A DNA stretch of 46,366 nucleotides from Lentilactobacillus parakefiri (GTDB taxonomy: Bacteria > Bacillota > Bacilli > Lactobacillales > Lactobacillaceae). A program made the position numbers and the translations under genes. Under the pieces are notes generated by a model. It worked only from the letters and a program-made list of their open reading frames with translations. It did not search any database and was not told where the DNA came from. The stretch lies in the NCBI RefSeq assembly GCF_002157585.1, contig NZ_BDGB01000032.1, positions 1 to 46,366 of the forward strand. Direction: 5' to 3'. Below are positions 1-10,177 of this stretch, one piece after another. Within the stretch, counting starts at the first letter, position 1. Each line of letters starts with the position of its first letter.

Positions 1-183
1 AATTGGTCTAGCGCGACGAACATCGCTAACATTGCAAGTTTCTAACCAGTGAATTTTTGTACTTCACTGGGCTGGGGGAAGTATACTCTCCTCACAATTA
101 GAACTATCAATATTTTACGTATCACCTACTTGACTTCTGACCACAAGTCTTGAAAAGCTTTTAATGTCACCTCAAGAATACCA
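1..183. other. Non-coding stretch before the UvrA-like gene
   Basis: I see no convincing gene here. An 8-bp-arm hairpin (CCAGTGAA at 46-53, TTCACTGG at 62-69) may be the end of a transcript from outside the window, but no T-run follows it, so it is not a clear terminator. Confidence 0.4.
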
Positions 184-220
184 CGGAAACGTTTTCAGCT
201 GTCCGATTATGATCATAATC
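184..220 (+). promoter_or_regulatory. cre-like site and 16-bp perfect palindrome
   Basis: Positions 184-197 (CGGAAACGTTTTCA) match the CcpA cre consensus TGWAANCGNTNWCA at 12 of 14 positions. Just downstream, 205-220 is a perfect 16-bp palindrome, GATTATGATCATAATC. A possible -10 (CATAAT, 214-219) lies inside the palindrome with TTTTCA (192-197) 16 bp upstream, so a repressor bound to the palindrome would block the promoter of the UvrA-like gene. The palindrome is observed; its role as an operator and the regulator's identity are inferred. Confidence 0.4.
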
Positions 221-282
221 CAGAAGTTGCTTCATTGTGCGTTACAATTAAATCAACACTATTTTTGGAAAGAAGTCATTAT

Positions 283-2814
283 ATGCCAGCAAACAAGCTT
301 CCCGATCACATTGAGGTGGTTGGCGGAAAAGTGAACAATTTGAAGAATATTAACGTCAATATTCCGTTACATAAATTTGTCGCCATCTCAGGCTTATCGG
401 GTTCCGGTAAATCATCATTAGCGATGGGTATTTTGTATTCAGAAGGGGCCCGGCGTTACCTGGATTCTCTTGCCACGTACACCCGGCGACGGATTAGCCA
501 GGTTGGACGCGCCAACGTGGATTCTGTGACCCACATTCCCTCGGCGTTGGCATTACGACAGCGGCCAACGGTTCCTGGTGCCAGATCAACTGTTGGGACC
601 ATGACCGAAATTTTCAACGTGTTGCGGTTAATGTATTCGCGTTTGGGGTCACCAAAGTGTCCCACCGGTCACCAAGTCCCGCCAACCATTAAGATTGCTG
701 AAGCGATGGACGTCATGGGTGACCAAATGGGCGTGATTACCTGTCCAACCTGTGGGGTGAAATTTCACGCGTTTGGTGCGGAAGACTTTGCTTTTAACTC
801 CGATGGTGCTTGTCCGCAATGTGAGGGCTTGGGCATTACTAAGTAGCTTGACCCGAATCAGTTGATTGGCGATGAGTCCAAAACCATTCGGGACGGCGCG
901 GTGGCTGCTTGGCGGATCCCTGGACGGAACTTCATGCCAATTGTTGCCCAGGCAGCTGGTGTTCGAATTGATGTTCCTTATAACCAGTTGACCGATCATG
1001 AGAAGGAAATGGTCCTCCATGGGGAACAAAAGCACTATGCCATTGATATTCCCAGTAAAAACGGCCGTGTCTTTCACATGGATAATGCCCTTTACGAGAA
1101 CGCTTATAATGCCGTCGAAGATAGTATGAGTACCACCAAAAGTGAAATTGCGCTTAAGCGGCTCAATCGATTTTACCGGTTCTTCACTTGCCCGATGTGC
1201 CATGGTACGCGAATGAACCCCAACCGGTTAAGTCAATTAATTGATGGGTTAAACATCGCTCAGGCCAGTCAGCTGCCGATTGGGAAATTGCCGGCCTTTG
1301 TTAAGCGAATCAAGAAATGGCTTCCTGATAATATGCAGAAGTTGGCCAATAATTTGACCACTGAATTGTTGAATCAAACCCAGCCGTTACTTGATCTTGG
1401 CTTGGATTATTTAACCATGGACCGGGCGGGGGCTTCCCTATCGACCGGTGAGCTTCAGAGAATCCAACTGGGTCGGACATTGCGAACACAAACGACAGGT
1501 GTTCTCTATGTTTTGGATGAGCCATCGGTTGGACTGCACCCCGATAATGTGTCCGGCTTGATCAAAATTTTTCACCAGCTTGTCGATCAGGGCAATTCCC
1601 TGGTGGTGGTTGATCACGAAACATCCATCATTAATGCGGCAGATTATATCATTGAAATTGGACCTGGGTCCGGCGTCAACGGCGGGCAGGTCATTGATCA
1701 AGGGTCCCCAGCCCAAATTCGCCAGAGTAAACAGTCATTGATTGGGCCATTTTTAACTGGGAAAGCGCAATTAATCACGCGTCAGGTTTCTGCCGGCGAT
1801 GTATTTGCCAAAGGGGCGGTAAGGTTGACAATTAATCGCCGCTTTAATTTGAAACACGTCACCGCTGATTTTCCGGTCAATCGATTGATTGCGGTCACCG
1901 GCTTTTCAGGAGCGGGTAAAACAACGCTGGTGCTTGACGGTCTTTTAGATGCTTTTGAAGCTCAGCTACACCATCGTTCGCTGCCAACCTATATTGATCA
2001 ATTCAATCCTGGTAAGATAAAACACATTGTCAGCGTTGATGCGACACCTGTCGGTAAGAACGCCCGCTCAACTGTAGCCACCTATACCAATATCATGGAC
2101 AATCTTCGTAAAAAGTTTGCCCAGCTGCCCGAGGCCAAGCAACATCACTATACGCCGAGTTATTTTTCCTACAATAATAAACAGGGCGCCTGCCCAACTT
2201 GTGGTGGCACCGGTGAGATTTCCCTTGATATCCAATACTTGCCGGACATGGTCGAGACTTGCCCAACCTGTCAGGGTAAACGGTTCAATCAGGCTATTTT
2301 GAAGATTAAGTGGCAGGGGATGTCGATTGCGGATGTCTTGGAGGATGATGTTGATCATGCAATCAGCCTTTTTCAAGACGACGAGTCAATTTTAAAAACT
2401 CTTCAGGTCTTGCAGCAAATGGGGTTAGGATACCTGCACCTCGGTGAGGCGACCCCTAGTCTGTCTGGTGGTGAGGCTCAGCGTCTGAAACTGACTTCTC
2501 ATATGAAGAGCCGGCAAAATGATACCCTGTTTATCTTTGATGAACCAACCGTGGGACTTCATCCACTTGATGTACACGTGCTGCTCAAAGTTTTCTCACA
2601 GTTGATTGACCAAGGGGCCACCGTTTTGATGATTACTCATGACTTAGACTTAATGGCGAATGGCGATTACTTGATTGATATGGGACCGCGTGGCGGCGAT
2701 CAGGGTGGCAGGATTGTTGCTAAAGGGCGACCACAGGATTTAATTAAGTTGCCACAAAGTCTGACAACCAAGTATTTGGCAAAACATTTTCAGAATTTTG
2801 ATCCGCAGCATTAA
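283..2814 (+). pseudogene. UvrA paralog (ABC-type excinuclease-like ATPase) interrupted by in-frame TAG
   Basis: Encodes a two-cassette UvrA-family ATPase of about 843 codons, shorter than the roughly 940-residue housekeeping UvrA and similar in length to UvrA2/drug-resistance paralogs. The start is ATG 283, preceded by GGAAAGAAG at 267-275. Visible motifs are Walker A GLSGSGKS near residue 38, zinc-finger CPxC pairs, signature LSTGELQR, Walker B VLDEPSVGLHP, a second Walker A GFSGAGKTT, a CPTCGGTG zinc module, signature LSGGEAQRLKL and Walker B FDEPTVGLHP. Codon 188 (844-846) is TAG directly after the first CPQCEGLG module, and the same frame continues with the expected sequence to 2814. A single substitution from CAG, GAG or AAG would explain it. 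The 187-residue fragment lacks the signature motif and is probably inactive; restart downstream is possible but would lack the first Walker A. Role in DNA repair or drug tolerance is inferred from family only. Confidence 0.85.
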
Positions 2815-2950
2815 AAGTTATGAGATGGTGGAATATGCACTGAAATGATGGAGCGAAACTAAACGATCATCAGAAATAGTGGTAAACGTTATATCAGGTA
2901 GAATATTAGGTGAAATTGATTGTTCATTCATTATTTTAGGAGGAACCAAT

Positions 2951-4462
2951 ATGACTGATTGTGTATTAGGAATCGATCTTGGAACCAGCGCCGTTAAGGT
3001 AACGGCCGTCACCGCGAAAGGCGAGATTCTTGCTCAAGAGGGGATGGATTTTCCACTAAGTCATCCCCGGCCTGGATACGCTGGACAAGATCCCGAAGAC
3101 TGGGTAAGCGCAACAACGATTTCGATTGTTCGATTGATTCTAAAGGACAAGCTTGTTCCTGACCAAATTATTGGTGTGAGCTACTCTGGCCAAATGCATG
3201 GATTGGTTTTATTAGATTCCAACAATCAAGTACTGAGACCGGCCATGTTATGGAATGACACGCGTGCCACTCAACAGCGAGACGAGATTATGGCTGCCAT
3301 GGGTAATCGATTTATTGAAATTACTCATAATGCACCCCTTGAAGGCGTCGTCTTACCCAAATTATTGTGGGTAAAAGAGAATCAACCGGAAATTTTTCGC
3401 CAAGCCAAGACTTTCATACTGCCAAAGGACTACCTTCGATTTAAGATGACTGGCAGACTTGCACTTGATTATTCCGACGCGACTGGGACAGTAATGGTCG
3501 ATATGGACCATCAGGAATGGAGTAATGAGATTCTCAATGCGTTTGGCATACCTGAAGAAATGTGCCCTCAACTCGTTCACTCAACGTCAGAAACGGGCAA
3601 TATTTCTGCTTGGTACTCAGAATATTCCGGTTTATCGACTGCTACCAGAACATTTGCTGGTGGTGCCGATAATGCCTGTGGTGCGATTGGTGCCGGGATC
3701 GACCGCGCAACGAAGGTTCTTTCCAGTATCGGAACTTCCGGCGTCGTTCTGAAGTATGAGCCGAATAGGCACACTAATTATGATGGCGTCCTTCAGTTTG
3801 AAGACCATGCTGTTTCTGATGCCTACTACTCAATGGGCGTTACGTTAGCTGCTGGGTATTCCTTAAGCCGGTTTAAAAAGATATTTGCAGACAAAGAGGA
3901 TTTTGCTGAGGTTGTAAAAAGTGCCGGCAAATCCGCAGTCGGTGCCAATGGTTTGCTGTTTGCACCATACATTGTCGGCGAGCGGGCACCATATCCGGAT
4001 GCTGATATTCGGGGTAGTTTTATTGGAATAGACGGCAGTCATCAGCGAGCTGATTTTGTTCGGGCAGTTCTTGAAGGAATTGTCTTTTCATTTAGGGATA
4101 TTTTCGATATCTATGAACGTCACGGAAATCGCTTTGACACAGTTGTTTCAATCGGTGGGGGTGCAAAAAGTCCACTTTGGCAGCAGATTCAAGCGGACAT
4201 CTTTAACGTTAAAGTTGTTTCATTAACTAACGAACAGGGGCCCGGACTTGGTGCGGCGATGCTGGCAGCAGTGGGTGTTGGTTGGTTCAAAGATATTCAA
4301 GAGTGCACCAAGCAATTCGTAAGGTTTAGAGATGTTTATTTACCCCAGCCGCAAAATGTAAAAAAGTATCAACAACTTTATCATATCTATCGAAAAATTT
4401 ATCCGAGCACTAAAGAAATCACTCATGAATTAATGGACTATCGGCGAATGCAGTATCAATAA
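2951..4462 (+). CDS. xylB: xylulokinase
   Basis: FGGY-family sugar kinase of 503 residues that phosphorylates D-xylulose to D-xylulose 5-phosphate, feeding the phosphoketolase pathway in the cytoplasm. The ATG at 2951 follows an AGGAGG site at 2939-2944, so the longer in-frame extension upstream is not used. Visible features are the N-terminal phosphate-binding loop DLGTSAVK (residues 9-16), the XylB-type substrate motif SGQMHG (79-84), [14 protein letters not shown] near residue 238, and the C-terminal GGGAKSPLW adenine-binding region near residue 405. Length and motifs fit xylulokinase better than glycerol or glucono-kinase. No xylA or xylose transporter is adjacent; the broken GPH symporter at 18 kb could once have supplied pentosides. 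A weak cre-like sequence at about 2881-2894 hints at catabolite control. Confidence 0.9.
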   Translation: MTDCVLGIDLGTSAVKVTAVTAKGEILAQEGMDFPLSHPRPGYAGQDPEDWVSATTISIVRLILKDKLVPDQIIGVSYSGQMHGLVLLDSNNQVLRPAMLWNDTRATQQRDEIMAAMGNRFIEITHNAPLEGVVLPKLLWVKENQPEIFRQAKTFILPKDYLRFKMTGRLALDYSDATGTVMVDMDHQEWSNEILNAFGIPEEMCPQLVHSTSETGNISAWYSEYSGLSTATRTFAGGADNACGAIGAGIDRATKVLSSIGTSGVVLKYEPNRHTNYDGVLQFEDHAVSDAYYSMGVTLAAGYSLSRFKKIFADKEDFAEVVKSAGKSAVGANGLLFAPYIVGERAPYPDADIRGSFIGIDGSHQRADFVRAVLEGIVFSFRDIFDIYERHGNRFDTVVSIGGGAKSPLWQQIQADIFNVKVVSLTNEQGPGLGAAMLAAVGVGWFKDIQECTKQFVRFRDVYLPQPQNVKKYQQLYHIYRKIYPSTKEITHELMDYRRMQYQ

Positions 4463-4470
4463 TAGTCAAC

Positions 4471-4516
4471 CAAACAGCCTGCCAAGCCATCTTAAGATGG
4501 TCTAGCAGGCTGTTTG
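4471..4516. terminator. Bidirectional terminator between xylB and the amino-acid permease
   Basis: A perfect 12-bp outer stem (CAAACAGCCTGC at 4471-4482 with its complement at 4505-4516) encloses a second stem CCATCTTAAGATGG (4487-4500). It lies between two convergent genes and can serve both. Confidence 0.8.
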
Positions 4517-4536
4517 ATTTATTATGATCGGAGAAG

Positions 4537-5937
4537 CTAATTATTTTCAGCATCAGCTGGTTCCAAGCTGCGTTGATGCAGATAGGTGACCCCACCAAAG
4601 ACAACCGTCCAGATGATGGCACCAACAGCACCGATAATATCCTCTGGAATAAAGAACAGCGTCACGAAGATAATTGCAAAGAAAGCAATCGTCAGTGGAC
4701 TGGTGAGGTTGTACCAAGGCATCTTGAAACCATCGGGTAAGAAGTCACTTGATTCACGGTATTTCCGGTGCGCGATCATTGCCAGCGCATAGACTAAAAT
4801 GTACATGTCGTTAGAGGATCCGGCAACGATGGTGAAGACCGATGCAGTGGCATTTGTCAGACTCATCAATGGTGTGATGAGTAGGCAAATCGCAGAAAAG
4901 GTGATTGCGGCAGCCGGGACACCATTCTTTGAAATCTTGGCAAAGTGGCGGTTCATAAAACTATCCGTTGGGGTTTCGGTTGCCAACTGGTAGAAATGCC
5001 GGCCAGCTGAAAAGATGAAACTATTAAGTGATGAAGAGGCAGACGTTAAGACAACAAAATTAATGATTGCCGCTGCGGCTGGAAAACCGGCCAGTTTGAA
5101 TACTTGAACAAAGGGACTGCTGGCGGCGTTTAAATGGGTCCAAGGGATGATGCCCATAATCACGATTAGCGCACCAAAGTAGAAGATTAAAATTTTTAAT
5201 AACGTTTCATTGACGGCTTTTTTGATAATCCGATGCGGAGTTTCTGCTTCGCCGATGGTAATGCTGACAAATTCGATTCCCTGAAAGGCAAAGAAGACCA
5301 TTGGAAAGGCGGAGATGAAGCTCATTGCACCGTGCGGGAACATTGAGAAGTTCTGGAAAATGTTTTGAATAGAAGCGTGGCCAAGCGGTGTTGTTGAATG
5401 ACTGAACATCATAAAGACGCCGGTAGCAATTAAGGCAATAATGGCAATAATTTTGATGAGGGCAAACCAGAATTCCGCTTCGCCAAAGACTTTGGCAGCG
5501 ATCAGGTTGACGGCGGCTAGTGTGCCTAAGAATACTAATTGAATGAGCCAAGATGGAATGTTGGGGAACCAGAACTGAACGTATGTAGAGATAGCGGTAA
5601 TTTCAGCCATGGCGCAAAACGACAGCCCCAGCCAATAGGTCCAGCCGGTAAAGTGGCCGACCACTGGCCCCAAATAGCGGGTGATGAATGCAACAAATGT
5701 ATGTTGTGATGGATCTGAATAAAGCATTTCACCAAGGGCCCGCATCATTAAGAAGAAAAAGATCCCTAACACTAAATAAACTAATAAAATGGATGGACCA
5801 GTCTTGCTAATTGTGGTCCCAGAACCTAGGAATAGCCCGGTTCCGATTGTGCCTCCGATAGCGATCATCTGAACGTTGCGGTTGCTCAAAGAGCGGCGGG
5901 TGCCGTCTGCGTTTTCGGTTACTTCTGTTTTTTGCAT
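4537..5937 (-). CDS. amino-acid permease (AAT/APC family)
   Basis: A 466-residue integral membrane amino-acid:proton symporter of the APC superfamily, with about 12 predicted membrane segments. The N-terminus carries the family hallmark IGGTIGTGLFLGSG near residue 25, followed by the conserved GEM of TM2/3 and the GIEFVSITIGEAETP motif near residue 230. The start is ATG 5937 with AGAGGAAG seven bases upstream; an upstream in-frame ATG at 5973 lacks a ribosome site and lies within an operator-like palindrome. The family includes D-serine/D-alanine/glycine, histidine and asparagine permeases, and the substrate cannot be fixed from sequence. The Lrp/AsnC regulator gene sits 204 bp upstream on the same strand, which suggests amino-acid-responsive control. 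Confidence 0.88.
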   Translation of the reverse strand: MQKTEVTENADGTRRSLSNRNVQMIAIGGTIGTGLFLGSGTTISKTGPSILLVYLVLGIFFFLMMRALGEMLYSDPSQHTFVAFITRYLGPVVGHFTGWTYWLGLSFCAMAEITAISTYVQFWFPNIPSWLIQLVFLGTLAAVNLIAAKVFGEAEFWFALIKIIAIIALIATGVFMMFSHSTTPLGHASIQNIFQNFSMFPHGAMSFISAFPMVFFAFQGIEFVSITIGEAETPHRIIKKAVNETLLKILIFYFGALIVIMGIIPWTHLNAASSPFVQVFKLAGFPAAAAIINFVVLTSASSSLNSFIFSAGRHFYQLATETPTDSFMNRHFAKISKNGVPAAAITFSAICLLITPLMSLTNATASVFTIVAGSSNDMYILVYALAMIAHRKYRESSDFLPDGFKMPWYNLTSPLTIAFFAIIFVTLFFIPEDIIGAVGAIIWTVVFGGVTYLHQRSLEPADAENN

Positions 5938-5972
5938 GAATAAACTTCCTCTCTGTTGGTAATGATGAATCA

Positions 5973-6004
5973 AATTAGAGGCCTCTAATTAATTTGTCAT
6001 TATA
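5973..6004 (-). promoter_or_regulatory. Permease promoter -10 with an 18-bp palindromic operator
   Basis: On the minus strand a perfect -10, TATAAT, lies at 5999-6004. Eight bases downstream is a perfect 18-bp palindrome, AATTAGAGGCCTCTAATT (5973-5990), where transcription would begin. No good -35 is visible. The palindrome is therefore a likely operator for the permease; Lrp or another dimeric regulator could bind it. Confidence 0.55.
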
Positions 6005-6141
6005 CTAACACTGCGGTGTCTAAATCGAGTGTTTTAGAGAGAAGGTTTTCAGATAATTTTGTGATTTTGATTATTTTTTCATGAAAATAAGGTAGAAATA
6101 TCGATTTGCCTATGAAAACAAAAGATTATTTCAATGAGGGG

Positions 6142-6588
6142 TTATTGATCATCCTCAGGGAGTTGTAGCGGCCGGGGGCCAATGTTGGTTGTGAAGGCAA
6201 CGTTGGTATGACTGTAGCCAAAGTCTTTGAGGGAGGCGTTAAATTGATTTAATTCAGTCATTGTTTTGTAGAAGACTTTTAGCTGAACTGAGGCGTCACC
6301 AGTGATGTAGTTGCATTCAACAACGTTGGGAATTTTAGAAATGAAGTCGACAAACCGTGGCATTTCCGTATAACTAACATCGATTCGGACGAACGCCTTG
6401 ATGAGGTAGCCTAATTTCTCATAATTGACGTTGGCGGTGTAGCCATTAATAAAGCCGTGATTTTCAAGATTCTGCAGCCGAACGGACGCCGATGGAGCAG
6501 AGATAAAGCATTTCTCAGCAATGCTCTTAATCGATGTACGACCGTCTTCTTGGATGATATTTAAAATTTTCCGATCTAACTTGTCCAT
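6142..6588 (-). CDS. Lrp/AsnC family transcriptional regulator
   Basis: A 148-residue Lrp/AsnC regulator. Residues 1-60 form the helix-turn-helix domain beginning MDKLDRKILNIIQEDGRTS, with recognition helix around SAPSASVRLQNLE; residues 65-140 form the RAM ligand-binding domain with the conserved GDASVQLKV near the effector site. ATG 6588 follows an AGGGGAG site seven bases away. It lies upstream of the permease and divergent from an MFS exporter, a common arrangement in which Lrp-type proteins sense an amino acid and control its transport. Autoregulation and control of either neighbour are inferred; the regulated ligand is unknown. Confidence 0.88.
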   Translation of the reverse strand: MDKLDRKILNIIQEDGRTSIKSIAEKCFISAPSASVRLQNLENHGFINGYTANVNYEKLGYLIKAFVRIDVSYTEMPRFVDFISKIPNVVECNYITGDASVQLKVFYKTMTELNQFNASLKDFGYSHTNVAFTTNIGPRPLQLPEDDQ

Positions 6589-6667
6589 TCGAATTCTCCC
6601 CTAGAAATCTTTTCGTACATTATACCATTGTGGACTGACTGAAAATGAAATGAGTCTTTGATTATAA

Positions 6668-6722
6668 TTGCCACATACAACAATAATCGCTATAATGAAT
6701 TTTGTATCTAAAATTCGAATTT
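6668..6722 (+). promoter_or_regulatory. Promoter and AT-rich palindrome before the MFS exporter
   Basis: TTGCCA (6668-6673) and TATAAT (6691-6696) are separated by the optimal 17 bp. Downstream, 6711-6722 is the perfect palindrome AAATTCGAATTT, and its core ATTCGAAT also occurs at the start of the divergent lrp gene (about 6588-6595). The shared core may be a regulator site; that part is inference. Confidence 0.6.
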
Positions 6723-6742
6723 AGTAAGGATCTTGAAAAATC

Positions 6743-7969
6743 ATGACAAACTCTGCAACACCACAATGGAAGAAAAACATGTGGGCACTTTGGTTCGGCA
6801 ACTTTGCCACCGGTGCCGGAGCCAGCATGTCAATGCCATTTCTGCCGCTATTTATTAATACAATGGGGAACTTTCCGAAGTGGGAGTTGACGTTATACGC
6901 CGGGCTCGCATTTTCCGGCGTCTTTCTCAGTCAAGCCATCGTTTCACCCATGTGGGGAAATTTGGCTGATAAGACCGGTCGAAAACCGATGCTGCTGCGG
7001 GCAGCCATTGGGATGACGATTAGTGCCACCTTAACAGGATTGTCATCCAACGTTTGGTTTCTAATCATTATTCGATTCATTCAGGGAACTTTCTCTGGCT
7101 ACATTAATAACGCTTACGCCTTGATTGCCAGTGAGGTGCCGACTGAAGACAGCGGGAAGACGATGGGGACTTTGACCACCGGAAATGTTGGTGGTCAATT
7201 GATCGGGCCGATCATTGGCGGTTACCTATCAGGTGTTTTTGGCTATCGGCTGCCGTTTTATATGTTCGGATTCATGATGTTTCTGGCTTCACTGTCCACT
7301 TGGTTCTTCGTCAAAGAAGACTTCACGCCAGTTAAGAAGGGTGCCAAGACTGGCATTAGGGATGCATTTAAGGGCATCGTTCACAAACGAGTGGTTTGGG
7401 CGATGATTATTTCATCAATGCTGGTCATGGCGGCAACAACGTCAATCAACCCAATTATTAGTTTGTTTGTTAAAGAGTTAATGCACAGTCACGGCAACAT
7501 TGCCTTTACCAGTGGGGTGATCGCAGCTTTACCAGGAATTGCGACTATCTTTGCGGCGTCTTATCTGGGACGGTTAGGTGATCACATTGGACCAGAAAAG
7601 ATTCTCCTGGCCGGATTGATCTTTTCTGCGGTCGTGTTCTTCCCGATGTTCTTTGTAACCACCGTTTTGATGTTAGGGGTGTTACGGTTCCTGATTGGAA
7701 TTGCCAACGCGGCCCTGCTGCCGATTACCCAAACGGTGATGACACTGGAGACACCGTCACGATCGGTCAGCCGAATCTTTAGTTATAATCAGTCATTTCA
7801 AGCAATGGGTGCTGTAGTTGGTCCGATGCTGGCATCTGGGGTAGCTGGGATTTTGGATTATCGGTATGTATTTTTGATGACAACTTTGATTGTGATTGTG
7901 AATATTATTGTCGTTGTGGTTGCTTATAAAAAAGATCATGTGAGCGTGATTGACGTTTCTAATTCATAA
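6743..7969 (+). CDS. MFS multidrug efflux transporter
   Basis: A 408-residue major facilitator superfamily transporter of the DHA1 (12-TM drug:H+ antiporter) type, probably exporting lipophilic drugs from the cytoplasmic membrane. The loop between TM2 and TM3 carries the family A motif as GNLADKTGRKPML near residue 73, and TM5 has the antiporter C-like motif GPIIGGYLSGVFGYR near residue 155. A second half-loop GRLGDHIGP (near 277) follows. ATG 6743 is preceded by AAGGA at 6726-6730, a longer than usual spacing, with no better start. It has its own promoter and terminator and is divergent from lrp. Substrate unassigned. Confidence 0.85.
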   Translation: MTNSATPQWKKNMWALWFGNFATGAGASMSMPFLPLFINTMGNFPKWELTLYAGLAFSGVFLSQAIVSPMWGNLADKTGRKPMLLRAAIGMTISATLTGLSSNVWFLIIIRFIQGTFSGYINNAYALIASEVPTEDSGKTMGTLTTGNVGGQLIGPIIGGYLSGVFGYRLPFYMFGFMMFLASLSTWFFVKEDFTPVKKGAKTGIRDAFKGIVHKRVVWAMIISSMLVMAATTSINPIISLFVKELMHSHGNIAFTSGVIAALPGIATIFAASYLGRLGDHIGPEKILLAGLIFSAVVFFPMFFVTTVLMLGVLRFLIGIANAALLPITQTVMTLETPSRSVSRIFSYNQSFQAMGAVVGPMLASGVAGILDYRYVFLMTTLIVIVNIIVVVVAYKKDHVSVIDVSNS

Positions 7970-7977
7970 ATGAGTCC

Positions 7978-8005
7978 GCATCTCCTTGTGGGGGATGCTT
8001 TTTTT
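7978..8005 (+). terminator. Rho-independent terminator after the MFS exporter
   Basis: A hairpin GCATCTCC...GGGGATGC (7978-7998) is followed by seven T residues. Confidence 0.8.
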
Positions 8006-8044
8006 ATGGAATCAATCACGAAATGGGCATAATCGGAAGGCTTT

Positions 8045-8098
8045 TGATATAATTGAATTGTAAATTATGCCAGTTGCGATTTGTTATATGAGGAGGGG
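8045..8098 (+). promoter_or_regulatory. Extended -10 promoter and strong RBS of the surface protein
   Basis: TGATATAAT at 8045-8053 is an extended -10 element; no clear -35 is seen. A strong ribosome site AGGAGGGG at 8091-8098 lies six bases before ATG 8104. This shows that 8104, not a later codon, is the original start. Confidence 0.6.
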
Positions 8099-8103
8099 TT
8101 TAC

Positions 8104-10083
8104 ATGATTAAAAGGTCAATTTGATTGGTTGGTATCTCCGTTTTGATGTTGTTGGCAGCGATGATTGGATTGAGATTTGGAAGCGTGCATGTGAGTGCCG
8201 ATGCGATTATTTATAATGGGTCCGCGCCACGGTACACAACGCCAGCAACTTATGATTATCAACCTGGCTTGCAAAGGGGTGCTTATATTGCCATTAACGG
8301 TGAGCCATCCAACTATGGCGGCACCAGTCGCCAGACGTTAATTGATGCTAGAAAATGGAATGCAGCTGGCCGTCCAGATATTAGTGCTCACCTGTATTTG
8401 AAGAACAACAATCCGATTGGGGGTGAATCAATTTCATTAGGGCAGTTGTTACGTTTCCCAAAGGATTTTAACTCGGCTGCTCCATTTGTTCCTGATGGTG
8501 ATTCAATTAATATTGCCAAGTTAACAGGGGATACTAATGGGATCAGCGTACAAAATGCATATTGGCCCAGTAACCTTCAAGTGGTTGGTAGACTGGCACC
8601 ACAAAAATCCGTTGATGTTTCAGTACCACTGAAGTATGATGGGTCCGCCCCAATCACAACCGGGCAGTATTTTCAAGTTTGCGAAAATAACTGGCAGTGG
8701 AACGGAAATCAGGCAAACTATGATGGCACGTCAATCTATTTTCGTTTTGGCGTTCCAATGGACGAAAAGACATACCCCGATTTCATGAATGGGCAGTATC
8801 TCGTCACTTATAAAGATAAGGACGGATATTATCGTCAAGCAACAGATGTTCAAACATTGATGCCCCAATTTGACCTTGCCAACGATATTGAAATTGATAA
8901 TGTGGACAAAGGTTTTGGAACAAATGATGGGAATACACTATACACCAATGCAACTTATCGGGTTCTAGGTGATAAGCAAACCGCCGCTAATGGACAGAAG
9001 TTTTGGGATATGCTTCAAACCAGAGGTTATGCACCAGTTTGGCGGAATAATCAATTGCTGACCTTTGAATCATTTACGGCGGGATATCCGGGTGCATCGA
9101 ACCCCAGTAACCCAGATTACTTCAAGTATATGAAAGATATTTTGTCCCACAACGGCATCGGCGGCATTAACTGGCAGGTCGTAAAAGTTCTGGTCGCTGA
9201 TAATGCCACCGTTAATCGTGGAGCAAAGTGGAATCCGCTTGACCACGTCACCTTGTATGATCCAAAACAGGAAAATAATAGTTCGGCCGCAGAAATTCCA
9301 GTCACCAAGGATAACGTTAAGGTAACCTCTGATAATGGCCATATCAATGCGGACGGGACCTTGGACACTCGGACGCCAGGTGTCTACAACGTCACTTACA
9401 CGTACCAGGCGGTCTACTCGGATTCAGTTAAGCGGACGATTAGTAAGACCATCCAAGTAACCGTTCCTGGAAACGCCAATAACGGTGGCGGTTCATCTTC
9501 AAACGGCTCCTCAGGTAATAACGGGTCAAACGCCGGCAATGGGAACAGTTCTTGGAATCCGTCCACACCGACCAAGGGTGATGGTACTGGGCTGCCAAAC
9601 TATGCCGCTATCAAGGGCTCTGCCGTCTATGCGACCAAAAAGATTTACCTATATAAGCATGCGACCTTCAAGAAATCACAAAGAACTGCTGTGTATCCAA
9701 AAGCCAAACGGACGCAGCGACCAATGTTTGTCGTGATCGGTCATGATCGTTCCAATGGCGGTGCCTTGAGGTATAAAGTTCGCGATGTTAATCACGGAAA
9801 GAAGACTGCCGGTAAAGTTGGTTACATTACTGCTAATCGGAAATACGTTGTGAATGTGTATTACAAAGCATCCAAGAAGAATCAGACTGTTACAGTGATC
9901 AATAAAAATGGGGTTCACGTTTATAAGACTAAAGATCTAACTGGCAAAGTTAAAACATATAAAAAGGGTGCTCATTTCAAAGCGAAACGTCTGGTTCGCC
10001 ACAACCTGACCACCCGTTATGAATTAAAGAATGGCAACTACGTGACTGCCAATAAGAAATTGGTTATTCAGGGGAACTATTAA
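8104..10083 (+). pseudogene. DUF5776-like secreted surface protein with TGA at codon 7
   Basis: A 659-codon secreted cell-surface protein. From the well-placed ATG 8104 the frame reads MIKRSI, then TGA (8122-8124), then a hydrophobic signal-peptide core ending near VHVSADA. TGG (Trp) to TGA would explain the stop. TTG 8125 directly follows and could allow restart, but the product would lose the basic n-region needed for export. After the signal come a large beta-rich region with no family I recognise, an Ig-like segment around residues 395-455, a Gly/Asn/Ser-rich linker, and a C-terminal basic repeat domain of about 165 residues starting LPNYAAIKGSAVYATKK, of the DUF5776 type. The same C-domain ends the protein at 21195. 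That domain is known from lactobacillus surface proteins and probably binds the cell wall non-covalently. No LPXTG anchor is present. Confidence 0.75.
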
Positions 10084-10177
10084 TCAATCCTTTTGTATGA
10101 TCTCAAGTAAGATGGTGCGATAAAAGAATTAGCGGCTCAGCTGTACTTTATCGTTTCAAATCTTACCTTGTTGAAGC

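Noticed and set aside
2879-2950. Longer N-terminal form of xylulokinase
   Set aside because: The ATG at 2951 has a strong AGGAGG site and begins the conserved kinase fold; the extension has no ribosome site and no similarity to the family.
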